Shown piece after piece: positions 1 through 6,862 of a DNA stretch of 12,160 nt. The notes below the pieces were generated by a model. It worked only from the letters and a program-made list of their open reading frames with translations, ran no database searches and had not been told where the DNA came from. Numbering within the stretch: position 1 is the stretch's first letter; every line of letters begins with the position of its first letter. Source of the stretch: Hyphomicrobiales bacterium (GTDB lineage Bacteria > Pseudomonadota > Alphaproteobacteria > Rhizobiales > Beijerinckiaceae); the NCBI GenBank assembly GCA_003567055.1, contig PXAW01000317.1, positions 1 through 12,160 on the forward strand, read 5' to 3'. Both the position numbers and the translations under genes were made by a program.

Positions 1-1799
1 AATGCCGCTCGCTGGCACGTGAAACGACACTGATGGCAGCCGATCTCGACCGGGCGCGCATGCTCTACGATGCCGATCCGCGCGTCTTCCGCGAATTCAT
101 GCAGGCACGCTCGGTGTTTCTCGGTTTCCCGGTGCTCGCCATCGTCGAGCCGAACGGCGAGGTGGTCGAGCGCATCCAGAACCTGCAGATACCGGGCGCC
201 CGGATTCCCGATCAGGCCGAACTCGCCGAGGCGGATACGCAGGACGCCCTGTGCCTCGTTCCGGCGGAGGGGGAGCTGCTGCATGCGGTGCTGCGGCTCT
301 CGGCGCATAACGATCGCATACTCGTCGTCACCCGCCTCGTCGATCGGCGGGCGCTGGATTATCCCGAAGAGGCCGAGGCGGGAATCTCCTATTATCAAGC
401 GCTCGAGCGCCTCAGTGTCGCGATGCAGGTGGCGTTCGCGGCGATGTTCGGCATCGTCGCGGTGATCATCCTGCTCGCATCGGTCTGGTTCGGTCTGACC
501 TATGCGAATGCCTTCGTCGGTCCGATCAGGCGCCTGATCAACGCGACCCAGCAGGTCGCGACCGGGAATTTCTACGTGCAGGTCCCGATCCGCAAGAAGG
601 AGGGCGACCTCGCCGCGCTCAGCAGCACCTTCAACAAGATGACTTCGGAGCTGCGCAGCCAGCACGACAGTCTGACCGCGGCAAGCAACCTGATCGACCG
701 GCGCCGGCGCTTCACGGAGGCAGTGCTGTCGGGGGTCTCCGCCGGTGTGATCGGTGTCGATGCCAAGGGGCGGATCACCATCGTCAATCCGACGGCGGAG
801 AAGCTTTTCGGCGTCTATGCCAATGATCTTCTGAATCAGGAAGCCCGCAGCCATCTGCCCGAGCTCGCTGCGCTGCTCGACGAGGCGGCGCAATCGCGTC
901 AGCGCGCGCTCAACCAGCAGATCAGCCTCAATCGCGACGGGCGCGAGCGCATGCTCAACGTGCGCCTCACCCGCGAGCAGGCGCATGGCGGCGATGACGG
1001 CGTGGTGATTACTCTCGACGACATCACCGATCTCGTCACCGCGCAGCGCACCTCCGCCTGGGCCGATGTGGCGCGGCGCATCGCTCATGAGATCAAGAAC
1101 CCGCTGACGCCGATCCAGCTTTCGGCGGAGCGCATCCGGCGCAAATACGGGAAGGTGATCACGGAGGATCGTGCCGTTTTCGACCAGTGCACCGACACGA
1201 TCGTGCGCCAGGTCGAGGATATCAAGCGCATGGTCGACGAGTTCTCCTCCTTCGCGCGCATGCCGAAACCCGCCATGGGCCGCGACGATCTCGCCGATAC
1301 CCTGCCCCAGACCGTCTTCATGATGCGCATCGGCTATCCCAACATCACAATTAACGACGAGGTCCCGCCGGGCCAGGTGCTCGCGCGCTTCGACCGCCGC
1401 CTGATCGCGCAGGCCCTGACCAACATCATCAAGAATGCCAGCGAAGGCATCGCCGGGCTCGGGCAGCAGGACGACGATTTCGTGGGCAGCATCACCGCGC
1501 GGCTGTTCGTCGATGACGGCCATCATGCGGTCATCGAGATTGATGACAACGGCAAGGGCTTCCCGACGGAAAACCGCGCGCGGCTGCTGGAGCCCTATAT
1601 GACGACCCGCGACGGTGGGACCGGCCTCGGTCTGCCGATCGTCGCGAAGATCTTCGAGGAACACGGGGGCGGGGTCGAACTGCTCGACAATCCCGCCGGT
1701 CGCGGGGCGCGGGTGCGTCTGTGGTTCCCGCTCGATCCTCCCGACAATGTTGACGCGGATCCCCATGAGGGGGATCGCATGAGTGTGGAAGTGAAATGA
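1..1799 (+). CDS. ntrY: Nitrogen regulation sensor histidine kinase NtrY (5' partial)
   Basis: Membrane sensor kinase that phosphorylates the response regulator NtrX in response to nitrogen or redox/oxygen state. The frame is open to the window edge, so the N-terminus, which normally holds further membrane segments, is missing. Counting from the internal ATG at 33: the end of a periplasmic sensor region (1-130), one membrane segment (about 132-160), a HAMP linker (about 160-215), a PAS domain (about 225-335), and an H-box with AHEIKNPLTP (probable phospho-His 352). The ATPase domain follows, with an N-box (NIIKNAS, 464-470), DDNGKGF (504-510) and GGTGLGL (528-534). All catalytic motifs are intact. 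The last 20 or so residues after the ATPase fold are a polar tail with no recognised domain. Its stop overlaps the ntrX start (ATGA), so the pair is translationally coupled. The immediate ntrX neighbour separates it from the related NtrB. Confidence 0.95.
   Translation, partial: CRSLARETTLMAADLDRARMLYDADPRVFREFMQARSVFLGFPVLAIVEPNGEVVERIQNLQIPGARIPDQAELAEADTQDALCLVPAEGELLHAVLRLSAHNDRILVVTRLVDRRALDYPEEAEAGISYYQALERLSVAMQVAFAAMFGIVAVIILLASVWFGLTYANAFVGPIRRLINATQQVATGNFYVQVPIRKKEGDLAALSSTFNKMTSELRSQHDSLTAASNLIDRRRRFTEAVLSGVSAGVIGVDAKGRITIVNPTAEKLFGVYANDLLNQEARSHLPELAALLDEAAQSRQRALNQQISLNRDGRERMLNVRLTREQAHGGDDGVVITLDDITDLVTAQRTSAWADVARRIAHEIKNPLTPIQLSAERIRRKYGKVITEDRAVFDQCTDTIVRQVEDIKRMVDEFSSFARMPKPAMGRDDLADTLPQTVFMMRIGYPNITINDEVPPGQVLARFDRRLIAQALTNIIKNASEGIAGLGQQDDDFVGSITARLFVDDGHHAVIEIDDNGKGFPTENRARLLEPYMTTRDGGTGLGLPIVAKIFEEHGGGVELLDNPAGRGARVRLWFPLDPPDNVDADPHEGDRMSVEVK
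1758..1776 (+). other. Hairpin at the ntrY-ntrX junction
   Basis: Perfect 7-bp inverted repeat GATCCCC (1758-1764) / GGGGATC (1770-1776) with a 5-nt loop. It lies inside the last codons of ntrY, about 20 nt before the ntrX ATG and 10 nt before the GGAAG ribosome site. It has no T-run and is not a terminator. It could tune coupling of ntrX translation to ntrY, but that role is inference. Confidence 0.45.
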
Positions 1800-3166
1800 G
1801 CGCCGATATTCTGATCGTCGATGACGAAACCGATATTCGCGAACTGGTTGCCGGTATCCTCGAGGATGAGGGCCACCGCACCCGGACGGCCGGATCATCC
1901 GACGATGCTCTCGCGGCCATCGAATCGCGCCGACCGCATCTGGTCTTTCTCGACATCTGGCTCCAGGGCAGCCGGCTCGACGGGCTTCAGGTGCTGGAAC
2001 TGGTCAAGAAGCAGCATGCCGACCTGCCGGTGGTGATGATTTCCGGCCACGGCAATATCGAGACTGCCGTTTCGGCGATCAAGCTCGGCGCCTACGACTT
2101 CATCGAAAAGCCCTTCAAGGCCGACCGCCTGCTCCTCGTCGCCGATCGCGCGCTCGAGGCGTCGCGGCTGAAGCGGGAGGTGCGGGACCTGCGCGCCCGC
2201 TCGATCCAGGCGAGCCGCATCGCCGGCCGCTCGCCCATCGTCGGGCAACTGCGCCAGACCGTGGAGCGCGTGGCGCCGACCAATGCGCGCGTGCTCGTCA
2301 CCGGCGCGCCCGGTTCGGGGAAGGAACTCGTCGCGCGCACGATTCACAGCATGTCGACGCGCTCCAACGGTCCGTTCGTGGTGATCAATGCGGCGACCAT
2401 CACCCCGGAGAGCATGGAGATGGAGCTGTTCGGCGTCGAAGCCGGGGAGGGGCGCGAGCGGCGCGTCGGCGCGCTCGAAGAAGCGCATGGCGGCACACTC
2501 TATCTGGACGAGATCGCCGATATGCCGCGCGAGACGCAGGATCGTGTCATGCGCGTGCTGGTCGAGCAGAATTTCCAGCGTGTCGGCGGCGGCACCCGCG
2601 TGCATGTCGATGTACGCATCGTCTCGTCGTCCAGCCGCGACCTCCAGGCCGAGATTGCGGCGAACCGTTTGCGGCAGGATCTGTTTCACCGGCTCAGCGT
2701 CGTGCCGATTCGCGTGCCCTCGCTCTCCGAGCGCCGCGAGGACGTGCCGGAGCTGATCAGCTTCTTCATGGATCAGATATCAGCGGCGACCGGCCTTCCC
2801 AAACGGCGCATCGGTGATGATGCGATGGCGGTGCTGCAATCGCATGACTGGCCGGGGAACATTCGACAGTTGCGCAACAATGTCGAGCGGCTGATGATTC
2901 TCGCCAGCGGCGAGGCCGAGGAGGAGATCACGGCGGATATGCTGCCCTCCGAAATCGGCGCCATGGTGCCCACCACGCCCTCCGGCGCGGGCGGCGAGCG
3001 CCTGATGAGCCTGCCGTTGCGCGATGCGCGCGAAATCTTCGAACGGGAGTATCTGATGGCTCAGATCGCGCGATTCTCCGGCAATATTTCGCGCACGGCC
3101 GAGTTTATCGGCATGGAACGCTCGGCTCTCCACCGAAAGTTGAAATCTCTCGGTGTGAATGCGTGA
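1796..3166 (+). CDS. ntrX: Response regulator NtrX, sigma54-activator family without GAFTGA
   Basis: DNA-binding response regulator partnered with NtrY. Domains in order: receiver (1-120) with acidic pocket D9/D10, phospho-acceptor D53, S83 and K105; AAA+ domain (about 143-370) with Walker A GAPGSGKE (170-177) and Walker B GGTLYLDE (232-239); Fis-type helix-turn-helix at the C-terminus (about 425-452). At 456 aa it has the usual family length. Where NtrC-like activators carry the GAFTGA loop that contacts sigma54, this protein reads VEAGEGRERRVG (214-225), so the motif is absent. That is typical of alphaproteobacterial NtrX and suggests it does not open sigma54 promoters in the standard way. 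The ATG at 1796 overlaps the ntrY stop, and GGAAG (1787-1791) lies 4 nt upstream as a ribosome site. Function in this organism is inferred from the family. Confidence 0.95.
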   Translation: MSADILIVDDETDIRELVAGILEDEGHRTRTAGSSDDALAAIESRRPHLVFLDIWLQGSRLDGLQVLELVKKQHADLPVVMISGHGNIETAVSAIKLGAYDFIEKPFKADRLLLVADRALEASRLKREVRDLRARSIQASRIAGRSPIVGQLRQTVERVAPTNARVLVTGAPGSGKELVARTIHSMSTRSNGPFVVINAATITPESMEMELFGVEAGEGRERRVGALEEAHGGTLYLDEIADMPRETQDRVMRVLVEQNFQRVGGGTRVHVDVRIVSSSSRDLQAEIAANRLRQDLFHRLSVVPIRVPSLSERREDVPELISFFMDQISAATGLPKRRIGDDAMAVLQSHDWPGNIRQLRNNVERLMILASGEAEEEITADMLPSEIGAMVPTTPSGAGGERLMSLPLRDAREIFEREYLMAQIARFSGNISRTAEFIGMERSALHRKLKSLGVNA

Positions 3167-3228
3167 GCAGGGCGGTGAGGAAATAAGCGCGATTGCATGT
3201 GAAAAATGCGATTATCCCTCAATATGCA

Positions 3229-3255
3229 CTTGCTTAATGGGCAGTTGCGCCATGT
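3229..3255 (+). promoter_or_regulatory. Sigma32 (RpoH)-like promoter for hfq-hflX
   Basis: CTTGCTT (3229-3235), a 12-nt spacer, then CGCCATGT (3248-3255). The E. coli sigma32 consensus is CTTGAAA, 11-15 nt, CCCCATNT, so the -10 element differs at one defined position and the -35 at two, with correct spacing. A transcript would start near 3260 and give an hfq leader of about 95 nt. hfq is known to have a heat-shock promoter in E. coli, which makes the site plausible. Alphaproteobacterial RpoH recognises a somewhat different -10, so this is a prediction only. Confidence 0.4.
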
Positions 3256-3353
3256 AATGGCGATGCCGGTTCAGGGCCATGCGCGGATGGTCGATCGATA
3301 ACTGGGATCCTGGCGACCAAGGACCGGCGGCGACAGGATGGCGAGGCAAACTC

Positions 3354-3608
3354 ATGGCGGGCGAGCGCGCGCAAAATCTGCAGGACACGTTTCTCAATCA
3401 TGTCCGCAAGAACAAGGTTCCACTGACGATTTTCCTCGTGAACGGCGTGAAGCTGCAAGGCGTCGTGACCTGGTTCGACAATTTCTGTGTTTTGCTGAGG
3501 CGGGACGGCCACTCCCAGCTCGTCTACAAACACGCGATTTCGACCATCATGCCGGGCCAGCCCGTGCAGCTGTTCGAGCCGGCCGACGAGGGTGGCGACA
3601 GGGCGTGA
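3354..3608 (+). CDS. hfq: RNA chaperone Hfq
   Basis: Sm-like hexameric protein that pairs small RNAs with mRNAs and affects their stability and translation. The 84-aa product shows an N-terminal helix (NLQDTFLN, 8-15), an Sm1 region with LVNGVKLQG (28-36) and FDNFCVLL (41-48), and the signature Sm2 motif YKHAIST (58-64). Residues matching E. coli Q8, F42, K56 and H57 are present (Q10, F44, K59, H60), so both RNA faces look intact. The C-terminal tail is very short and acidic ([10 protein letters not shown]), as in other alphaproteobacterial forms. The ATG at 3354 is chosen over an in-frame ATG at 3279 because homologues begin just before the NLQD helix and GAGG sits at 3343-3346. It is the first gene of a likely hfq-hflX operon behind a sigma32-like promoter. 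The 187-bp gap after ntrX argues for its own promoter. Confidence 0.97.
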   Translation: MAGERAQNLQDTFLNHVRKNKVPLTIFLVNGVKLQGVVTWFDNFCVLLRRDGHSQLVYKHAISTIMPGQPVQLFEPADEGGDRA

Positions 3609-3611
3609 TTC

Positions 3612-5009
3612 GTGTCCACGCCTGATTCGCCGATCGGAGAGGGGTTCACGCCGGAACCCGATACGGATGTATCGGCGGGAACCCGCACGCTGGTCCTCGG
3701 TCCTTATATCTCCCGCAAGCAACGCGCCCTGCCCGATGGCGTCTCCGCCGGCGCGCAGGAGAATCTGCGCCCCTTCGAGGCGCGGCTCGAGGAAGCTTGC
3801 GGCCTCGCCGCAGCCATTGATCTCGACGTGGTCGAGGTTCTTCTGACCACTTTCCCCGCACCACGCCCGTCCACTTATCTGGGCAAGGGCAAGGTTGAAG
3901 AGATGAAGCTCCTCGTCGCGGCGAAGGAGATCACGCTGGTCGTGATGGATTGCGCGCTCTCGCCCGTGCAGCAGCGCAATCTGGAGCGGACTTTCGGCGC
4001 CAAGGTGATCGACCGCACCGGCCTGATCCTCGAAATCTTCGGTCGCCGGGCGCGCACCCGCGAGGGCACTCTGCAGGTCGAACTCGCCCATCTGGCTTAT
4101 CAGAAGAGCCGGCTCGTGCGCTCATGGACCCATCTCGAGCGCCAGCGCGGCGGTTACGGCTTCCTCGGTGGCCCGGGCGAGACGCAGATCGAGGCCGACC
4201 GGCGCCAGATCCAGGAGCGCATGACCCGGATCGAGAAAGATCTCGAAGGCGTCACCCGCACGCGTGGCCTGCATCGGGCCAGCCGACGGCGCGTTCCCTA
4301 TCCGATTGTCGCCTTCGTCGGCTATACCAATGCCGGCAAATCCACCCTGTTCAACCGCATGACCCGCGCCGAGGTGATGGCGCAGGACATGCTCTTCGCG
4401 ACCCTCGACCCGACATCCCGCGCCGTGGCTCTGCCCCATGGCGAGAAGGCGATCCTCTCCGACACGGTCGGCTTCATTTCCGATCTGCCCACCATGCTGG
4501 TTGCCGCCTTCCGCGCGACGCTGGAAGACGTGATCGAGGCGGATATCCTCTTGCATGTGCGCGACGTTTCCCACGGCGAGACGGAGGCGCAGGCGGCGGA
4601 TGTCGAGTCCGTCCTGCGTGATCTCGACGTGGACCCGTCGGATACGGCGCGCATCATCGAGGTCTGGAACAAGGCCGACCTGCTCGACGCGCCCGACCGC
4701 GAACGCCTCGCGACCCGCGCCGCGCGGCTGCCCGAGGAGGCGCGCCCGGCGCTCGTCTCGGCCCTGACGGGGGAGGGGATCGACGCGCTGCTCCAGACCA
4801 TCGAGGATCGTATCGCGCGCGGTCGCCCGCAATATCACGTGCTGCTCGATCCCGCCGATGGTCAGAGTTTGAACTGGCTCTACGAGAATGCCGAGGTGAT
4901 GGGGCGCGATGATCGCGACGAGGCCATCGCCATGCGCGTGCGCGTCGCGCCGGAGAAGGAGCCGCGGCTGTTGCAGCGTTTCCCGAAGGCGCGGCGCAGC
5001 AAGGGCTGA
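3612..5009 (+). CDS. hflX: Ribosome-associated GTPase HflX
   Basis: Obg/HflX-superfamily GTPase that binds the large ribosomal subunit and splits stalled ribosomes under heat or other stress. The 465-aa protein has the HflX N-terminal domain (about 25-165, with YLGKGKVEE at 89-97), a coiled linker containing ERQRGGYGFLGGPGETQIE (176-194), and the GTPase domain: G1 GYTNAGKS (237-244), G3 DTVG (284-287), G4 NKAD (353-356) and G5 SA (383-384). A C-terminal extension to residue 465 ends basic (KARRSKG). The start is GTG, 3 nt after the hfq stop, with AGGG at 3600-3603. No ATG occurs in frame until residue 98, well inside the conserved domain. The spacing indicates co-transcription with hfq, as in E. 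coli. The E. coli partners hflK and hflC are not adjacent here. Confidence 0.96.
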   Translation: MSTPDSPIGEGFTPEPDTDVSAGTRTLVLGPYISRKQRALPDGVSAGAQENLRPFEARLEEACGLAAAIDLDVVEVLLTTFPAPRPSTYLGKGKVEEMKLLVAAKEITLVVMDCALSPVQQRNLERTFGAKVIDRTGLILEIFGRRARTREGTLQVELAHLAYQKSRLVRSWTHLERQRGGYGFLGGPGETQIEADRRQIQERMTRIEKDLEGVTRTRGLHRASRRRVPYPIVAFVGYTNAGKSTLFNRMTRAEVMAQDMLFATLDPTSRAVALPHGEKAILSDTVGFISDLPTMLVAAFRATLEDVIEADILLHVRDVSHGETEAQAADVESVLRDLDVDPSDTARIIEVWNKADLLDAPDRERLATRAARLPEEARPALVSALTGEGIDALLQTIEDRIARGRPQYHVLLDPADGQSLNWLYENAEVMGRDDRDEAIAMRVRVAPEKEPRLLQRFPKARRSKG

Positions 5010-5025
5010 GGCAGGCCGGCGCGTT

Positions 5026-5835
<810 letters not shown>

Positions 5836-5841
5836 GGGCGG

Positions 5842-5845
5842 CTCC
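5842..5845 (-). promoter_or_regulatory. Ribosome binding site fixing the mazG TTG start
   Basis: On the - strand this reads GGAG followed by six nucleotides and then TTG (5835-5833). No ATG or GTG in the same frame lies near, so this Shine-Dalgarno supports the rare TTG start. Confidence 0.6.
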
Positions 5846-5942
5846 GGTTCGCGAGGGGAGGGCGGTTCACCTGCTCTTAACGCAACGCACCCAGACTGAA
5901 CACCGATTCGCGTAGCAGTAACCAGTAGTGAGTAGCGTCAGC

Positions 5943-6368
5943 ATGAGTGACTCGCAAGATTCCGGCGACCGGGACATCACCCGCGCGCCCTTCGCAGGCC
6001 CCGCTTCCAGCAGCATCGCATCGTCGACCGGCAAGCCTTCCCTGTTCGAACCGCGAAGCGCGACGATCGTGCGCTTTCCCGGCGGGAGAAGTGGGGCGAG
6101 TGCCTTTCGCGATCAGAAGAGCCTGATGGATGCCGTCTACAGTGCCGGCTCGATCCCCGTCAGCGCAACCGACCGCGCGACGAAGCGCATGGCGGCGCGG
6201 TTGCAGGTTCTCGGCTTTTTCGAGATCAACGAGGTGACCGGCGACGGCGCCCTGCGACGTCTGCGCCCCTCGGAGGCAATCCTCGCCGAGGAAGCCCGCC
6301 CCTGGCGGATCGCCAAACCCGCCTTCCATGCCGGCCTCGAAGACGAAGCCGTCACGCTGCCCGCGTGA
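5943..6368 (+). CDS. Hypothetical protein, possible winged-helix C-terminal half
   Basis: Not recognised. The 141-aa reading frame uses mostly G- or C-ending codons like its neighbours, which argues that it is real. The first 45 or so residues are rich in Ser, Gly and Pro and look disordered. From about residue 50 the sequence looks folded: a helix around FRDQKSLMDAVYSAG, then DRATKRMAARLQVLGFFEI, then a short Gly-containing turn and ALRRLRPSEAIL. This helix-helix-beta-turn-beta order resembles a winged helix-turn-helix, but that is visual inference with no signature motif. An in-frame GTG at 5928 could also be the start; neither has a clear Shine-Dalgarno, and ATG is preferred on codon grounds. 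It has no signal peptide or membrane segment. It is divergent from mazG, with only about 107 bp for both promoters. A - strand frame over the same DNA (5877-6329) looks less protein-like. Confidence 0.6.
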   Translation: MSDSQDSGDRDITRAPFAGPASSSIASSTGKPSLFEPRSATIVRFPGGRSGASAFRDQKSLMDAVYSAGSIPVSATDRATKRMAARLQVLGFFEINEVTGDGALRRLRPSEAILAEEARPWRIAKPAFHAGLEDEAVTLPA

Positions 6369-6385
6369 CGATTGTCGCGCAAACC

Positions 6386-6404
6386 CGATAAGCTGAGCTT
6401 ATCG
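6386..6404. repeat. Inverted repeat 18 bp after the small gene
   Basis: CGATAAGC (6386-6393), loop TGA, GCTTATCG (6397-6404): a perfect 8-bp stem. No T-run follows on the + side, and only a short TTT follows on the - side, so it is not a textbook intrinsic terminator. It may end the 5943 transcript or be an operator. Confidence 0.4.
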
Positions 6405-6662
6405 CAGGGGCGGGTGCAACGGCGCCGCGCCTCTTGCTTGATCGCCTGAGGTGATCGCCGCCAGGACCAGGCTGTTGACAGAATTCCTATAGGACTGACG
6501 TCCTGCCGGCTGATATCGGCTGTGCGCATCCGCGCTTTCGCTCAGGGCTTGCGGGCGGGCTTGCGGGGAGCTTGCGCCTGCGCAAATTCTCCAGCGGGCC
6601 GGATCGCGCCGGGCGGCGGGGTGTCGCCCGGGCCGCTGATCGTCGATGAATTGGTCGGCCAT
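6399..6662 (-). CDS. Doubtful small reading frame with a good ribosome site
   Basis: On the - strand, AAGGGAAG lies 5 nt before an ATG at 6662, just downstream of the palindrome TTGTATACAA. The arrangement looks like a genuine gene start. The frame runs 87 codons (beginning MADQFIDDQRPG) but after about codon 12 codon choice becomes poor and the product Arg/Ala/Pro-rich. The neighbouring frame, reached by +1 movement near CCCGGG, has better third-position GC and ends after about 27 more codons in APRKPARKP. This could be a frameshifted or decayed small gene, or chance. No homologue is recognised. Confidence 0.2.
   Translation of the reverse strand: MADQFIDDQRPGRHPAARRDPARWRICAGASSPQARPQALSESADAHSRYQPAGRQSYRNSVNSLVLAAITSGDQARGAAPLHPPLR
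6485..6494. repeat. Perfect palindrome TCCTATAGGA
   Basis: A 10-bp perfect palindrome beginning 4 bp after TTGACA (6475-6480). It could be a repressor site overlapping a -35 box, but no good -10 is present at 16-18 nt. The function is unknown. Confidence 0.3.
6547..6585. repeat. Triple GCTTGCG repeat ending in a short inverted repeat
   Basis: GCTTGCGGG occurs at 6547 and 6559 and GCTTGCGCC at 6570, at 12- and 11-bp spacing. The third unit runs into TTGCG-CCTG-CGCAA (6572-6585), a 5-bp stem with a 4-nt loop. On the - strand one frame reads the repeats as Arg-Lys-Pro-Ala-like codons, so they may be low-complexity coding DNA rather than a regulatory array. Confidence 0.35.
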
Positions 6663-6673
6663 TTTCGCTTCCC

Positions 6674-6683
6674 TTGTATACAA
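6674..6683. promoter_or_regulatory. Operator-like palindrome TTGTATACAA
   Basis: A perfect 10-bp palindrome of the GTATAC type bound by several GntR-family repressors (FadR/PdhR-like subgroup). It is 11 bp upstream of the - strand ATG at 6662 and about 180 bp upstream of the + strand lipase start, so it would best suit a - strand transcript. No GntR regulator gene is in the window. The assignment to a family is inference from the motif only. Confidence 0.35.
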
Positions 6684-6849
6684 CCTGTTTTGCCATGCAT
6701 GCCAGCTGCTGCGTCGCCCGCAACGGCGATGGCAATCTGCTGCTGCGCGCTCACGAGGGCGGATCGGCATAAGCCGCTCAGAAAGCGATCCAGGATGTTT
6801 TCTTGTGTCGAAAAGCCATCCATGATTATATGCAGCAAGCTTGGCTGGC

Positions 6850-6855
6850 AGGAGG
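6850..6855 (+). promoter_or_regulatory. Ribosome binding site deciding the lipase start
   Basis: AGGAGG, a full anti-16S match, lies 7 nt before GTG at 6863. The in-frame upstream alternatives, TTG 6803 and ATG 6830, have no such site. An ATG at 6861 is also near but is out of frame with the hydrolase and stops after ten codons. Confidence 0.65.
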
Positions 6856-6862
6856 GGTTGAT

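Larger units (their letters stand above)
6369..6862. other. 494-bp stretch with no convincing gene
   Basis: It lies between the small gene and the lipase-type hydrolase. All frames here look like weak coding sequence (uneven codon choice, low-complexity Arg/Pro/Ala products). It holds an inverted repeat (6386-6404), a direct repeat TGATCGCC (6439-6446 and 6452-6459), TTGACA (6475-6480) without a matching -10, palindrome TCCTATAGGA (6485-6494), three GCTTGCG units (6547-6578), an inverted repeat TTGCGCCTGCGCAA (6572-6585), and the operator-like palindrome TTGTATACAA (6674-6683). On the - strand an ATG at 6662 has a good ribosome site. It may be a regulatory region, a decayed gene, or both. Confidence 0.5.

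Noticed and set aside
16..34. TGGCACG, half of a sigma54 promoter
   Set aside because: The -12 part (TTGC after 4 nt) is missing and the site is inside ntrY.
1895..2689. 264-aa - strand frame opposite ntrX
   Set aside because: Mirror frame caused by strong third-position GC bias in ntrX; the product is Arg/Ala/His-rich with no recognisable domain.
3279..3353. Longer hfq start at ATG 3279
   Set aside because: It adds 25 residues rich in Trp and Gly that are absent from the Hfq family, and it lacks a better ribosome site.
3234..4091. 285-aa - strand frame opposite hfq and hflX
   Set aside because: It covers two certain genes and has no domain; shadow of GC bias.
5877..6329. 150-aa - strand frame opposite the small gene
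   Set aside because: Its N-terminus would run into the other gene's C-terminus, composition is Gly/Ala/Arg-rich without a folded-looking pattern, and the + frame has better codon use.
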